Positions 1-7,713 of a DNA stretch of 64,000 nt are shown in pieces. The notes below the pieces were generated by a model. The model saw nothing but the letters and a program-made list of their open reading frames with translations. It was not told the origin of the DNA and did not search any database. Positions within the stretch are counted from its first letter, which is position 1. Every line of letters begins with the position of its first letter. The DNA is taken from the NCBI RefSeq assembly GCF_002743375.1, contig NZ_PDZC01000008.1:1-64000 (forward strand), in the 5' to 3' direction. Both the position numbers and the translations under genes were made by a program. Source of the DNA: Sporosarcina sp. P34. GTDB lineage: Bacteria; Bacillota; Bacilli; Bacillales_A; Planococcaceae.

Positions 1-797
1 GCGGTGGTATGTATATTTCTATATCCGGTTTCTTGGCCACGCCTAGTTCATTGACATAGTTTTCAAAGTTCGTTGCGTTAAACAAAGTAGATGGTCTAAG
101 GAACGTATTAAATTCACGGTGGTTCAACCACTGCTTGGCCTTTAGATCAATGACACGAATAAAGTCTTCCTGTGTGTAGCCTTCTTTGATTCGACCGTTG
201 ATGAATTTACGGGTAGCAGCGGACTTCGCTTTGAAATGTTTTCCGGTTTTGTCATTTAGGTACTGGATCACAGAACGTGCGACGTCGAGATTCTTCTCGA
301 CAATGGTTTTTTTCTTTTTATTCTTAAGTTCTTTGGTTATAGGCCGTCCCATAGTGGGATACGCCTTCGTACCAGAGTGGGTTTGCACAGCGTCCAATTG
401 TGAGTTGACAGTCGTCTCATGTTGGGGTGGTGGCGTGTCCACTTTTGGGTCTACCAATATCTCATTTGGCGTATACGAAAATGGCAGTTTTTCATAATCG
501 ATTCGGTACCATTTTGTGTTGTCGATTTTCATCTTATTGTGCTTGGAAGTGGAAATCAGATAACCTTTTTGTTCTAAGTCGTACGTAATCCGTTTAATCG
601 TGTTTAACGACCAAAACGGAAATTCTTCCATCCAGTCGTCGTATGTATTAAACACCCATTTATGACCGTCACGGATGTTTTTTGAAATATTTAAACGGTA
701 GTGAAGTTGTTGCAAGAATAGCGCAGCATTCAGTCCTACTTTCATTGCCAATGAAGGTAATAATGGAATTGGATCTTCGTTAATTAATAATTTCATA
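1..797 (-). CDS. Phage-like replication/primosome protein, C-terminus cut by window edge
   Basis: Read on the minus strand from the ATG at 797, which follows a good ribosome site (AGGGGGACC). The frame stays open to base 1, so about 265 residues are visible. The N-terminus (MKLLINEDPIPLLPSLA) leads into a region typical of winged-helix replication proteins: NAALFLQQLHYRL, then KWVFNTYDDW, then LNTIKRITYDLEQKGYL. After a charged, low-complexity linker (about residues 120-165) comes a segment with the pattern of the conserved phage C-terminal domain (Phg_2220_C type): VIQYLNDKTGKHFK, IKEGYTQEDFIRVID, then LRPSTLFNATNFENYVNE. Such proteins resemble DnaD/DnaB-type primosome proteins of phages and integrated elements. 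The role is inferred from this pattern. It suggests the left edge lies in or beside a prophage or other mobile element. Confidence 0.75.
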
Positions 798-1047
798 TGG
801 TGGTCCCCCTAGAGTAAAGTGTTGTAGGAGTATATATTTAGTCCTCCTCATACTTCATATAGAGAGTTTTCTAGAAAAGGATACATCGTCTTTCTAAATA
901 GATAATAGGGCGCATATAGTATTTCTGAATGAATGTTGCAAGTTCCGTTATGAAGACACATTAATGAATAAGGTACTTATTAACCAAAACGATAGAGAAA
1001 CTGTGGAAATCAGTTGCTTTATCATTTTTTATTTCTTGAAAATAAAA

Positions 1048-1073
1048 TGAAACTATATACAATAACCTACGTC
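1048..1073 (+). promoter_or_regulatory. ECF sigma-type promoter
   Basis: TGAAAC at 1048-1053 and CGTC (continuing CGTCTATA) at 1070-1073, with a 16-base spacer. This is the SigM/SigW/SigX style of Bacillus. It could drive the small protein at 1352 about 270 bases downstream, with a family A repeat in the leader. Confidence 0.55.
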
Positions 1074-1244
1074 TATAGTGAGAAGAAGTGCTTAAAGATA
1101 AGAAAAAAGAGATGAAAATTCAGATGTTGTTGAAGTGAGAAAATCTGTGTGAAGAGTTTCAGGGTTGTGGTGATGAAAATAAAGAAGTTAACTTCCCGTA
1201 GATATTTCTTACACTAATTTTATAATGAATTATTCATGTAAACA

Positions 1245-1313
1245 GGGTACTAGCTCACACACAAATTGGAAACAAATCTGAATTGAATTAGAGTTGTGTG
1301 AGGAACTGGTACC
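1245..1313. repeat. Family A palindromic repeat (A1), diverged
   Basis: A 69-base imperfect palindrome with the left arm altered (GGGTACTAGCTC) and the right arm ending ACTGGTACC. The inner hairpin AAACAAATCTGAATT is kept. It lies just upstream of the gene at 1352. Confidence 0.75.
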
Positions 1314-1351
1314 TTTATAAAAGTATATTTAAATTAAGGTAGGTGCATAAA

Positions 1352-1561
1352 ATGTCGGAAATAATCAAAGCTATTCCAGTGGATAAAATGACTGAAGCAG
1401 GTGTAGAAGTAGGTAGAGCATTAGGAGATGCAATAAGAAAAAATCCAAAAGAATCATTAGCTGTAGCTCTGGTTTTAGGTAGCCTTTATGTTCTAAAAGA
1501 CAAAAAACTTAAATTAAAAGTGAAAGTAAAAGATATTGATATTGATTTTGAAGCAGAATAA
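1352..1561 (+). CDS. Small protein of unknown function
   Basis: A 69-residue protein. The ATG at 1352 follows AAGGTAGGTG at a good distance; a GTG three codons earlier overlaps that ribosome site and is rejected. Visible parts are an amphipathic N-terminal half (IIKAIPVDKMTEAGVEVG), a short hydrophobic stretch (SLAVALVLGSLYVL, about residues 39-52) and a tail alternating lysine with hydrophobic residues, then acidic (KLKLKVKVKDIDIDFEAE). The hydrophobic stretch could be a membrane segment or a buried helix. I do not recognise the family. A family A repeat and an ECF-type promoter lie upstream and a family B repeat directly downstream, so it is probably a single-gene unit. Confidence 0.65.
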   Translation: MSEIIKAIPVDKMTEAGVEVGRALGDAIRKNPKESLAVALVLGSLYVLKDKKLKLKVKVKDIDIDFEAE

Positions 1562-1590
1562 ACTACTTGAAAACGTAAGGTGAGAACTTA

Positions 1591-1645
1591 AAATAAGGTA
1601 CCTGTGTGAGAAACCATCATGAGAGTTTCGTGCGCAGGTATTTTA
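1591..1645. repeat. Family B palindromic repeat (B1)
   Basis: AAGGTACCTGTGTGAGAAAC on the left and GTTTCGTGCGCAGGTATTTT on the right form an imperfect hairpin 30 bases after the stop of the preceding gene. It could also act as a terminator. Confidence 0.75.
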
Positions 1646-1695
1646 AATTTCCAGGAATATGTTAGGATAAGGTAAAAATGGAAGGGGAGTTTGAA

Positions 1696-2214
1696 ATGAA
1701 AAAGATGAATAGTGCTTTGGGATCGTTTGTTATCCTTGGGCTATTGTTATCGGGTTGCGGAACAGATGACGAAAAAACGAAGCAAGTCGATTCACCAGTG
1801 CAAAATGTCGAACCGGCACAAGACAATGAGTCAAAAGTCGAAGTAATGGAACGTGCACCAATGGTCAACGAATTCAATGAAGAAACCGACGACCTTGAAG
1901 AAGCATTCTTCTCGGAATATTCAAGCATAAAAAATTTCGTTGAAGACTCCGTAAATAGCATGAAAGAGGGATCTGACTATCGAGAGAAATTTGCGCACGC
2001 TGAACAATTTCTTGCTGAATCGACCATTACATATATCGGGTATTTCCACGAAGAAATTGAAGAACTTGGCATGACTGAAGACTTCGAAGAGCTAAAGACG
2101 GCTGCAGCAGAAGTAGTAGGGAAGTTCGGGGCGAATGGTGAACATCTTGAAGGGTATGAAACGAAGTATATTGAATTCGAAAATAAAATGAAGGACATCT
2201 ATTCAAAAATGTAA
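1696..2214 (+). CDS. Lipoprotein of unknown function
   Basis: A 172-residue exported lipoprotein. The chosen ATG at 1696 follows GGAAGGGGAG; the in-frame ATG at 1678 would place that site inside the gene. The N-terminus is a type II signal peptide: MKKMNSALG, a hydrophobic core, then the lipobox LLSGC with the lipidated cysteine near residue 21. The mature part starts with an acidic, flexible linker rich in D, E, K and Q, followed by a mainly helical acidic domain (residues about 65-172). No catalytic motif is recognisable. It should be anchored to the outer face of the membrane. Family B repeats lie on both sides, consistent with a one-gene transcript. Confidence 0.8.
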   Translation: MKKMNSALGSFVILGLLLSGCGTDDEKTKQVDSPVQNVEPAQDNESKVEVMERAPMVNEFNEETDDLEEAFFSEYSSIKNFVEDSVNSMKEGSDYREKFAHAEQFLAESTITYIGYFHEEIEELGMTEDFEELKTAAAEVVGKFGANGEHLEGYETKYIEFENKMKDIYSKM

Positions 2215-2230
2215 CTAGATGTTCTTTTTA

Positions 2231-2286
2231 AAATAAGGTATCTGTGTGAGAAATAAACGTGAATGTTTCTTGCGCAGGTACCTTTT
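2231..2286. repeat. Family B palindromic repeat (B2)
   Basis: Left arm AAGGTATCTGTGTGAGAAAT, right arm TTTCTTGCGCAGGTACCTTT, 17 bases after the lipoprotein stop. The trailing T run suits a terminator. Confidence 0.75.
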
Positions 2287-2390
2287 ACTATTCTCTTCTC
2301 CGATTGAGATGAATGATTCAGGGTATACAGTATAGGAAGTACAGGTAATACTATCCGTGAAGAGTAGTAATCAGAAGGAGTGTAGTTGAA

Positions 2391-3323
2391 ATGAAAGCAA
2401 TCGTAATTGAACAATATGGTGGGTCGGAACAGTTAATAGAGAAAGAACTTCCAAAACCGGAGATTCAAGATCAGCAAGTATTAATTGAAATGCATGCGAC
2501 TTCTATTAATCCGATTGACTGGAAAGTACGGGAAGGCTATCTGAAAGACGCCATGCCTTTTGAGTTTCCGTTAATTTTAGGTTGGGATGCAGCAGGGATT
2601 GTCAGTGAAGTCGGAAGCCAGGTTACGCAGTTCAAAAAGGGGGATGCGGTATTCGCGCGTCCTAGCATGGAGAATGGAACATACAGCGAGTATGTGGCGG
2701 TCGATGAGGAATTGGTGGCGTTTAAGCCGGATCATCTCAGCTTTGAAGAGGCAGCTTCCGTTCCGTTGGCAGGCCTAACCGCTTGGCAATGCCTTGTGGA
2801 CTTTGGGCAAGTGAAAAAAGGAGATAAGGTTCTCATTCATGCGGGGTCTGGCGGCGTGGGCAGCTTTGCCATACAGATTGCCAAAAGCTTCGGAGCCTAC
2901 GTGTTTTCTACAGCGAGCAGTAAGAATGAAGCATTTTTGAAAGAGCTCGGTGTGGATGAATTCATTGATTATAAAACCACTGATTTTGCAGATGTTGCAA
3001 AGGACGTTGACTTAGTAGTGGACACGATGGGCGGAGAAATTTTAGAGAAGAGTTTAGATGTTGTGAAGAAAGGCGGTCGTCTCGTTTCCATTGCAGGTGA
3101 GCCAAATGCAGAGAAAGCGAAATCGAATGGCATTACCGCGGAATCTTTATGGCTGAATCCAAATGGTAAGCAACTCGCAGAGCTGGGACAACTGATGGAA
3201 AAAGGAGAAGTCCAACCTCATATTGGTCATACATTCCCGTTAACAGAAAAGGGATTGCGTGAAGCCCATGATCTAAGTACAACGCATCATGCAAAAGGTA
3301 AAATTGTGATTACGATTCAATAA
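2391..3323 (+). CDS. Zinc-independent MDR oxidoreductase (quinone reductase-like)
   Basis: A 310-residue member of the medium-chain dehydrogenase/reductase superfamily, quinone oxidoreductase/zeta-crystallin branch, expected to reduce quinones or enones with NADPH. The N-terminal GroES-like fold spans about residues 1-125 (INPIDWKVREGYL; LGWDAAGIVSEVG). The coenzyme domain follows with GLTAWQCL and the nucleotide-binding loop HAGSGGVGSFAIQIAK near residues 143-160. The cysteine cluster of zinc-binding alcohol dehydrogenases is absent. The ATG at 2391 follows AGAAGGAGTG. Full length for the family. Likely a stand-alone gene between repeats B2 and B3. The substrate cannot be read from the sequence. 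Confidence 0.88.
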   Translation: MKAIVIEQYGGSEQLIEKELPKPEIQDQQVLIEMHATSINPIDWKVREGYLKDAMPFEFPLILGWDAAGIVSEVGSQVTQFKKGDAVFARPSMENGTYSEYVAVDEELVAFKPDHLSFEEAASVPLAGLTAWQCLVDFGQVKKGDKVLIHAGSGGVGSFAIQIAKSFGAYVFSTASSKNEAFLKELGVDEFIDYKTTDFADVAKDVDLVVDTMGGEILEKSLDVVKKGGRLVSIAGEPNAEKAKSNGITAESLWLNPNGKQLAELGQLMEKGEVQPHIGHTFPLTEKGLREAHDLSTTHHAKGKIVITIQ

Positions 3324-3345
3324 GTTACCAGCTAGCCTGGACAAT

Positions 3346-3387
3346 AAAAATGGTACCTGTGAAAGTTTCACACACAGGTACTTTTTC
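3346..3387. repeat. Family B palindromic repeat (B3), short form
   Basis: TGGTACCTGTGAAAG faces TTTCACACACAGGTACTTTTTC with almost no loop, 23 bases after the oxidoreductase stop. It is probably the terminator of that gene. Confidence 0.7.
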
Positions 3388-3422
3388 TTATGGGAAATCT
3401 AGTAAACTTTATTCAATATTTA

Positions 3423-3448
3423 TGAAACTATTCTCCCATCCTTACGTC
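3423..3448 (+). promoter_or_regulatory. ECF sigma-type promoter
   Basis: TGAAAC at 3423-3428 and CGTC (CGTCTATA) at 3445-3448, spacer 16. It points at the AIM24 gene; repeat B4 sits in the leader between them. Confidence 0.65.
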
Positions 3449-3475
3449 TATACGCTGATTGCAAGACTAAAGAAA

Positions 3476-3536
3476 GTGCCTGTGTACGAAACAACGTAAA
3501 AGTGTAAACCATCATGAAAGTTGCATGCACGCCTTT
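3476..3536. repeat. Family B repeat (B4), long diverged form
   Basis: GTGCCTGTGTACGAAAC, then the internal segment GTGTAAACCATCATGAAAGT, then GCATGCACGCCTTTC. It carries the longer internal block also seen in B5 and B6. It lies in the leader of the AIM24 gene. Confidence 0.6.
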
Positions 3537-3671
3537 CATCCATGCATAAGATATGTGAATCCCACTAGTCTAAATCATGTTATAATTTCCATAACCTTGC
3601 AAACAAATTAGAAAATCAGAAAGCGGGCGATTATTCTGTTTACGATTAGAAATTTTGAAGACAACGAGAAT

Positions 3672-4397
3672 GTGAAAGTCAGGGAGGAGCTAGGCCCTTT
3701 TAAAGTAGTAGAGTTTCAAAAAGAGCTAAGTATCGATCATGCTACGGCCCAATCGGCATATTATGCATCCGAAATGAATGTAAGAAGAAGACAGCTAGTT
3801 TGCGATGTCAGTCAGTCAAATATTACGATTCAGGCGGGGGCTATGCAATGGATGGCCGGAGATGTGAGAGCGACGACTGGACTTAAGGGAGTAGGAGACT
3901 TTATTGGAAAAGCGATTCGGGGCAAAGTAACCAAAGAATCGGCCATCAAACCTGAGTACACGGGGACTGGTACACTTGTTTTAGAGCCAACGTACAAGCA
4001 TATTTTACTCTTGGATGTTGACGAGTGGGATCAGTCACTCATCATTGAAGACGGACTCTTTTTAGCTTGTGATTCAGGATTAAAACACAAGGCCGTGATG
4101 CGCTCCAATCTTTCTTCTGCTGCACTCGGTGGGGAAGGTCTTTTCAATCTTGGACTTACCGGACAAGGAACGATAGCACTGGAATCTTCCGTATCGAGAG
4201 AGGAACTTATAGAAATCGAGTTAGAAAATGATGAGTTAAAAATCGATGGCAATATGGCGATTGCTTGGTCAGGCGGTTTAGAATTTACTGTCGAGCGCTC
4301 TGGAAAAACATTGATGGGTTCGGCGGCTTCAGGCGAAGGGTTCGTAAATGTCTACCGCGGAACAGGAAAAGTATTAATGGCGCCATTTCTTCAATAA
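3672..4397 (+). CDS. AIM24 family protein
   Basis: A 241-residue protein of the AIM24 (TraT-like beta-fold) family, whose exact biochemical role in bacteria is unknown. Typical features are MNVRRRQLVCDV, IQAGAMQWMAGDV, GLKGVGDFIGKA, KPEYTGTGTLVLEPT, AVMRSNLS and VYRGTGKVLMAP. The annotated start is GTG 3672, which has a poor ribosome site. The frame stays open upstream to a TAG at 3609, and the preceding residues (FTIRNFEDNENV) read like a natural family N-terminus. A CTG at 3636 or ATT at 3630/3633 after AAAGCGGGCG could be the true start. An ECF-type promoter lies at 3423. It converges with the regulator gene at 4492. Confidence 0.85.
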   Translation: MKVREELGPFKVVEFQKELSIDHATAQSAYYASEMNVRRRQLVCDVSQSNITIQAGAMQWMAGDVRATTGLKGVGDFIGKAIRGKVTKESAIKPEYTGTGTLVLEPTYKHILLLDVDEWDQSLIIEDGLFLACDSGLKHKAVMRSNLSSAALGGEGLFNLGLTGQGTIALESSVSREELIEIELENDELKIDGNMAIAWSGGLEFTVERSGKTLMGSAASGEGFVNVYRGTGKVLMAPFLQ

Positions 4398-4417
4398 TTG
4401 AGCATTAAAAATAGCCT

Positions 4418-4469
4418 ACCTATGCATCAAACAATTCAGTATAGTTCCCGATTTGTTTGATGCATAGGT
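4418..4469. terminator. Bidirectional terminator hairpin
   Basis: A 17-base arm at 4418-4434 (ACCTATGCATCAAACAA) pairs perfectly with 4453-4469, between the convergent AIM24 and regulator genes. Flanking A and T runs suit termination in both directions. The sequence differs from repeat families A and B. Confidence 0.7.
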
Positions 4470-4491
4470 AAAAGAAATTCACTCGACTTCA

Positions 4492-5817
4492 TCACTGACG
4501 ATCCAAAATAGGTAAGTTGACTGTATATATTTTCGTTGGTCTTCCTTGTAGACCGTTAATTTTCTTTGACTCGACAGTTGCAAGTTCTTTTTCGACAAGT
4601 TGGTTTAATAAGCGATTTGTGCTTCTTTCGGACATGTTTAATACGTCAGCTGCAGTTTTGCTGGTCAATTCATTTGTTTTCAAACTAGTGATCGCAGTGA
4701 TGACTTTTTGCAGTTGGGAAATCGTAATATCTACTTGTTGGCTCAGTTGCTCTATCTCCTTCCAACTGTAGATGTTCATTTCGGTATCATCAGCTTCCTT
4801 GAATCCAAGCGGCCCCATTGGATGTTGTGTATCGTCGATTACGAACGTACATGAGTCTATGTATGACTTAGCTTCACGATAGGCAAGCTTGGCATGTTGA
4901 GCTGCCTGAGTGAATGTCCTTCCGATTCCCCATCCAACATACACTTCAAATGATAACCTTTCTTTTAGAAAACGAATCATCTTACAAGTATGGTAATTGT
5001 TTGTTATTTCTTGCAACTCTCCATAAGACGTACTTATTTCAAAAGAGCTATCATGCCTTTGAATGACAAGTTGCAAGTCGTTCTGGGCACTAAATTCCAA
5101 AAGTTCCTTGTAAATAGATATTTGAATGAGCTCATTTTCTGAAGTACTAGCGGCATCCGGACTATCAATAAAGCCGGCGACAACTTGGTTTTCTTTTAGA
5201 TTCGAAAACTTGATATTTGTAATTAACTCTTCTATTTTCTTCTTGATTGTATCCTCGGAAATCCCCATATAATAGACATTAAAACCTTTCGCCTTCATCA
5301 AATCCACGAGGTTGGCTGTACGTGTAATCGATAAATCTATCAAGCCTTTTTCCCATAGTTCCACATGACTTTCCAATATCTCTTCATATAATTGGATGTT
5401 TTTAAAATCAATTGTTTTTTCAATAGTATGGACCGTTTTGTTATCCGGCAATAAGGATTCGAGTTCACGAAGGCGGTCTTTCCCCCAGACATAATCGATG
5501 ACTACCCTAGAAAAATCAATGCCTTTAAATTGTTGGGTAACTTTGAACAAATGCTTATAAAAATCTTCTGTTGTTAAGTCTACATATACGACTGGCTTCG
5601 CATAATTTTTCAGCTCTTCTTCCAGAAAAAAATACGGCAATGGACCCCCAAAAATAAAGCCGTCAAATAGCCTCTTATTCTGCTGGAAAATCGTATGTAT
5701 TTCTTGCAGTCTGTTATATGGTAAAAAATAATATTCGCATTGATCAGTAAATGTCTTAAATATTGGTTTCAAATTTTCGATAGTCCCCTTGGCGGCTATA
5801 ATCCCAATTTTAATCAT
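4492..5817 (-). CDS. Transcriptional regulator with C-terminal winged helix
   Basis: A 441-residue protein with a clear ribosome site (AAAAGGAG) before ATG. The N-terminal 200 residues (IKIGIIAAKGTIENL; FDGFIFGGPLPYFF; GISEDTIKKKIEEL) resemble a periplasmic-binding or PrpR-like sensing fold. The middle (VYVGWGIGRTFTQAAQHAKLAYREA, about residues 290-315) resembles the degenerate cyclase-like segment of PucR/CdaR-type activators. The C-terminus is a helix-turn-helix (TAADVLNMSERSTNRLLNQL, then a wing ending GRPTKIYTV). It is divergent from the GltS/M20 operon, so it probably controls that operon and senses a compound related to its substrate. Both family placement and ligand are inference. Confidence 0.7.
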   Translation of the reverse strand: MIKIGIIAAKGTIENLKPIFKTFTDQCEYYFLPYNRLQEIHTIFQQNKRLFDGFIFGGPLPYFFLEEELKNYAKPVVYVDLTTEDFYKHLFKVTQQFKGIDFSRVVIDYVWGKDRLRELESLLPDNKTVHTIEKTIDFKNIQLYEEILESHVELWEKGLIDLSITRTANLVDLMKAKGFNVYYMGISEDTIKKKIEELITNIKFSNLKENQVVAGFIDSPDAASTSENELIQISIYKELLEFSAQNDLQLVIQRHDSSFEISTSYGELQEITNNYHTCKMIRFLKERLSFEVYVGWGIGRTFTQAAQHAKLAYREAKSYIDSCTFVIDDTQHPMGPLGFKEADDTEMNIYSWKEIEQLSQQVDITISQLQKVITAITSLKTNELTSKTAADVLNMSERSTNRLLNQLVEKELATVESKKINGLQGRPTKIYTVNLPILDRQ

Positions 5818-6040
5818 TAAAAAACTCCTTTTAGTTTTGCTCTGTATATTATATTACCATTAAACTGGGCGGAATTTGTGACTTTTCTAGAAGATAGATA
5901 ATTGTAGACGCATTTCATTCGAACGGACAGTGGCACTATATGAATCCGAACTTCTCAGAATAAAACAAAGAGAATCGTCTTGATTCCTGTCATAGACACT
6001 TACGAAATAGAGCCAATAAAAAGAATTTATAAAAAAAGAA

Positions 6041-6069
6041 TGGACACTAGTTAGAAGGTTTTGTATACT
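6041..6069 (+). promoter_or_regulatory. SigA-type promoter of the symporter/M20 operon
   Basis: TGGACA at 6041-6046 and TATACT at 6064-6069 with an exact 17-base spacer. Confidence 0.65.
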
Positions 6070-6079
6070 TATTTCAGAC

Positions 6080-6113
6080 AGCGTCCGAAAACATTCTAAA
6101 ATGTTTGGACGCT
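6080..6113 (+). promoter_or_regulatory. Inverted repeat just after the promoter (operator or leader hairpin)
   Basis: AGCGTCCGAAAACATT faces AATGTTTGGACGCT across a 4-base centre. It starts about 10 bases after the -10 box, at or just past the expected transcript start, which fits either an operator for the divergent regulator or an RNA hairpin. Confidence 0.55.
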
Positions 6114-6261
6114 AGGAAACTAACTGGAGAAAAGAAGGCGGCAAGTGATTCTGGTAACTTGGCATTAACTTTCCAAAGAAAGTAAGGGCTTACATACGGG
6201 TTAGCGAGGGGGGACAACTGTTTCAACATACTAAGTAAATTAATATAAAAGGAGATATGTT

Positions 6262-7713
6262 ATGGATTTATTAATTGCTTTTTCAGCCCTAAGTGGGTTT
6301 TTACTAGTTGGAACCGTATTAAGAGCGAGACTAAAGTTTTTACAATCTCTGTTTCTACCAGCATCGGTTATCGGTGGGTTTGTAGGACTTTTGCTTGGTC
6401 CTGTTATATTGGGGAATTATGCGATCATTCCGATTCCCGAAAATTGGATAACCATTTACGCTTTGCTCCCGGGAATTTTAATAGTCCCTGTAGTTGCCAG
6501 CGTACCTTTTGGAGTAAAGTTTAAATCAAGGCTAGAAAAGAAAAGAGAACAGGCTCAAGTGAATGCAGGTAGTGAGAAGAAAAAGAACAGTAATGCAAGT
6601 AGAAATATTCTCATTATGTTTGCGATTTTAGTTATCATTAGCCAAGGCCATAACGTGATCGGAATTGCGTTAAACTATATCTTTGATAAAACAGGTGTGA
6701 TTTCAGACATTTACCCTACGTTCGGTACAGAGGTAGGTGCCGGTTTTGCTGGAGGCCATGGTACTGCAGGCGTCGTAGGAAGCTTATTGCAATCGATGAA
6801 CCAGCCTTATTGGAACATTGCTCAAGGAGTTACAGTAACAACTGCGACTGTTGGTTTAATTGGCGGTATTTTAATCGGTATCGTTATGATCAATATCGCA
6901 GCAAGAAAAGGATATACAAAATTTTTAAGCGGTCCTGGAAGTTTCCCGCAAGATATGAAGCAAGGTTACCAATCTGACGTAGAAAAACAACAGACATTTG
7001 GTAAAGAAACAACGTTAGGTTCTTCTATTGATACCCTCACTTTTCATCTGGCTTTAATTTTAGGTGGAAGCGGTATTGCCTATGGATTGCTTATGTTAGT
7101 GAAGAAATTCAATGTCCCTATTATTGCGAGTGTCCCAATTTGGGCATATGCAATTATTGTGATGTATGTAATTTGGTGGATAATGTGCCAGTTGAATTTA
7201 AGTTGGATCGTAGATGGCCCCACAACATCAAAGATTTCGAGTCTGTTCACAGACTATGCAGTTGTTGCCGCCATTGTCAGTATGCCTGTAAAAGCTGTTT
7301 TAACTTACATCGTGCCGATTACCATCATGATGATTGTAGTGGGAGCGTTTACAATTTTCGCTGCGTATTGGCTATGTAAGAAGTTTTACGGAGACTTCTG
7401 GTTTGAGAGAAGCGTAGCGGTTCTTGGAACAAATTTCGGAGTATTTATTACAGGTATCATGCTATTGAAAATGGTAGATCCTGAATTCAAATCACCAGCG
7501 CTGACTGATTATTCCGTAGGATATTCGATTAACTCTATTCTTGCCTTTGTTATGTTTCCGCTTACATTTGGAGTCCTCGTAGATCAGGGGGTTGGAGCGG
7601 GACTGGCATTAGTGACTGGAGTCGTTTTAGCCGCCATTATCTTATTGTTAGTCGTCAGTAAAGCCAATGTAAAGAGTGTGAAACAATTAAATAAGGAGTC
7701 GGAAGCTTTATGA
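6262..7713 (+). CDS. GltS-type sodium:glutamate symporter homologue
   Basis: A 483-residue multi-spanning membrane protein of the ESS (GltS) family, which takes up glutamate-like anions with sodium. It is longer than the roughly 400-residue E. coli GltS; the extra length is a charged loop after the third membrane segment (LEKKREQAQV to KKKNSNASRN, about residues 93-114). The glycine-rich motif TEVGAGFAGGHGTAGVVGSL is near residues 156-174, with a repeat-related element in the second half (SVAVLGTNFGVFITGIMLLKM). ATG 6262 follows AAAGGAGATATGTT. Its stop overlaps the start of the M20 gene (ATGA), so the two are co-translated. The partner enzyme suggests the cargo is an N-acyl or N-aryl glutamate-like compound rather than free glutamate; that is inference. 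Confidence 0.85.
   Translation: MDLLIAFSALSGFLLVGTVLRARLKFLQSLFLPASVIGGFVGLLLGPVILGNYAIIPIPENWITIYALLPGILIVPVVASVPFGVKFKSRLEKKREQAQVNAGSEKKKNSNASRNILIMFAILVIISQGHNVIGIALNYIFDKTGVISDIYPTFGTEVGAGFAGGHGTAGVVGSLLQSMNQPYWNIAQGVTVTTATVGLIGGILIGIVMINIAARKGYTKFLSGPGSFPQDMKQGYQSDVEKQQTFGKETTLGSSIDTLTFHLALILGGSGIAYGLLMLVKKFNVPIIASVPIWAYAIIVMYVIWWIMCQLNLSWIVDGPTTSKISSLFTDYAVVAAIVSMPVKAVLTYIVPITIMMIVVGAFTIFAAYWLCKKFYGDFWFERSVAVLGTNFGVFITGIMLLKMVDPEFKSPALTDYSVGYSINSILAFVMFPLTFGVLVDQGVGAGLALVTGVVLAAIILLLVVSKANVKSVKQLNKESEAL

Larger units (their letters stand above)
798..1351. other. Intergenic stretch with an ECF-type promoter and one palindromic repeat
   Basis: About 550 bases between the divergent phage-like gene and the small protein at 1352. 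It holds an ECF-type promoter (1048-1073) and a family A repeat (1245-1313). Possible very short frames near 1113 and 1173 stop within about 15 codons and were not called. Confidence 0.6.
5818..6261. other. Divergent control region of the symporter operon
   Basis: A 444-base gap between the regulator and the symporter. It contains a SigA-type promoter and a strong inverted repeat (listed separately), then an untranslated leader of about 180 bases without a recognised riboswitch. Confidence 0.5.

Noticed and set aside
186..497. Plus-strand frame of about 100 residues near the left edge
   Set aside because: It is antisense to the well-supported phage-like replication gene.
6114..6261. Riboswitch in the long leader of the symporter operon
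   Set aside because: No conserved riboswitch core could be recognised; only the inverted repeat near the start is supported.
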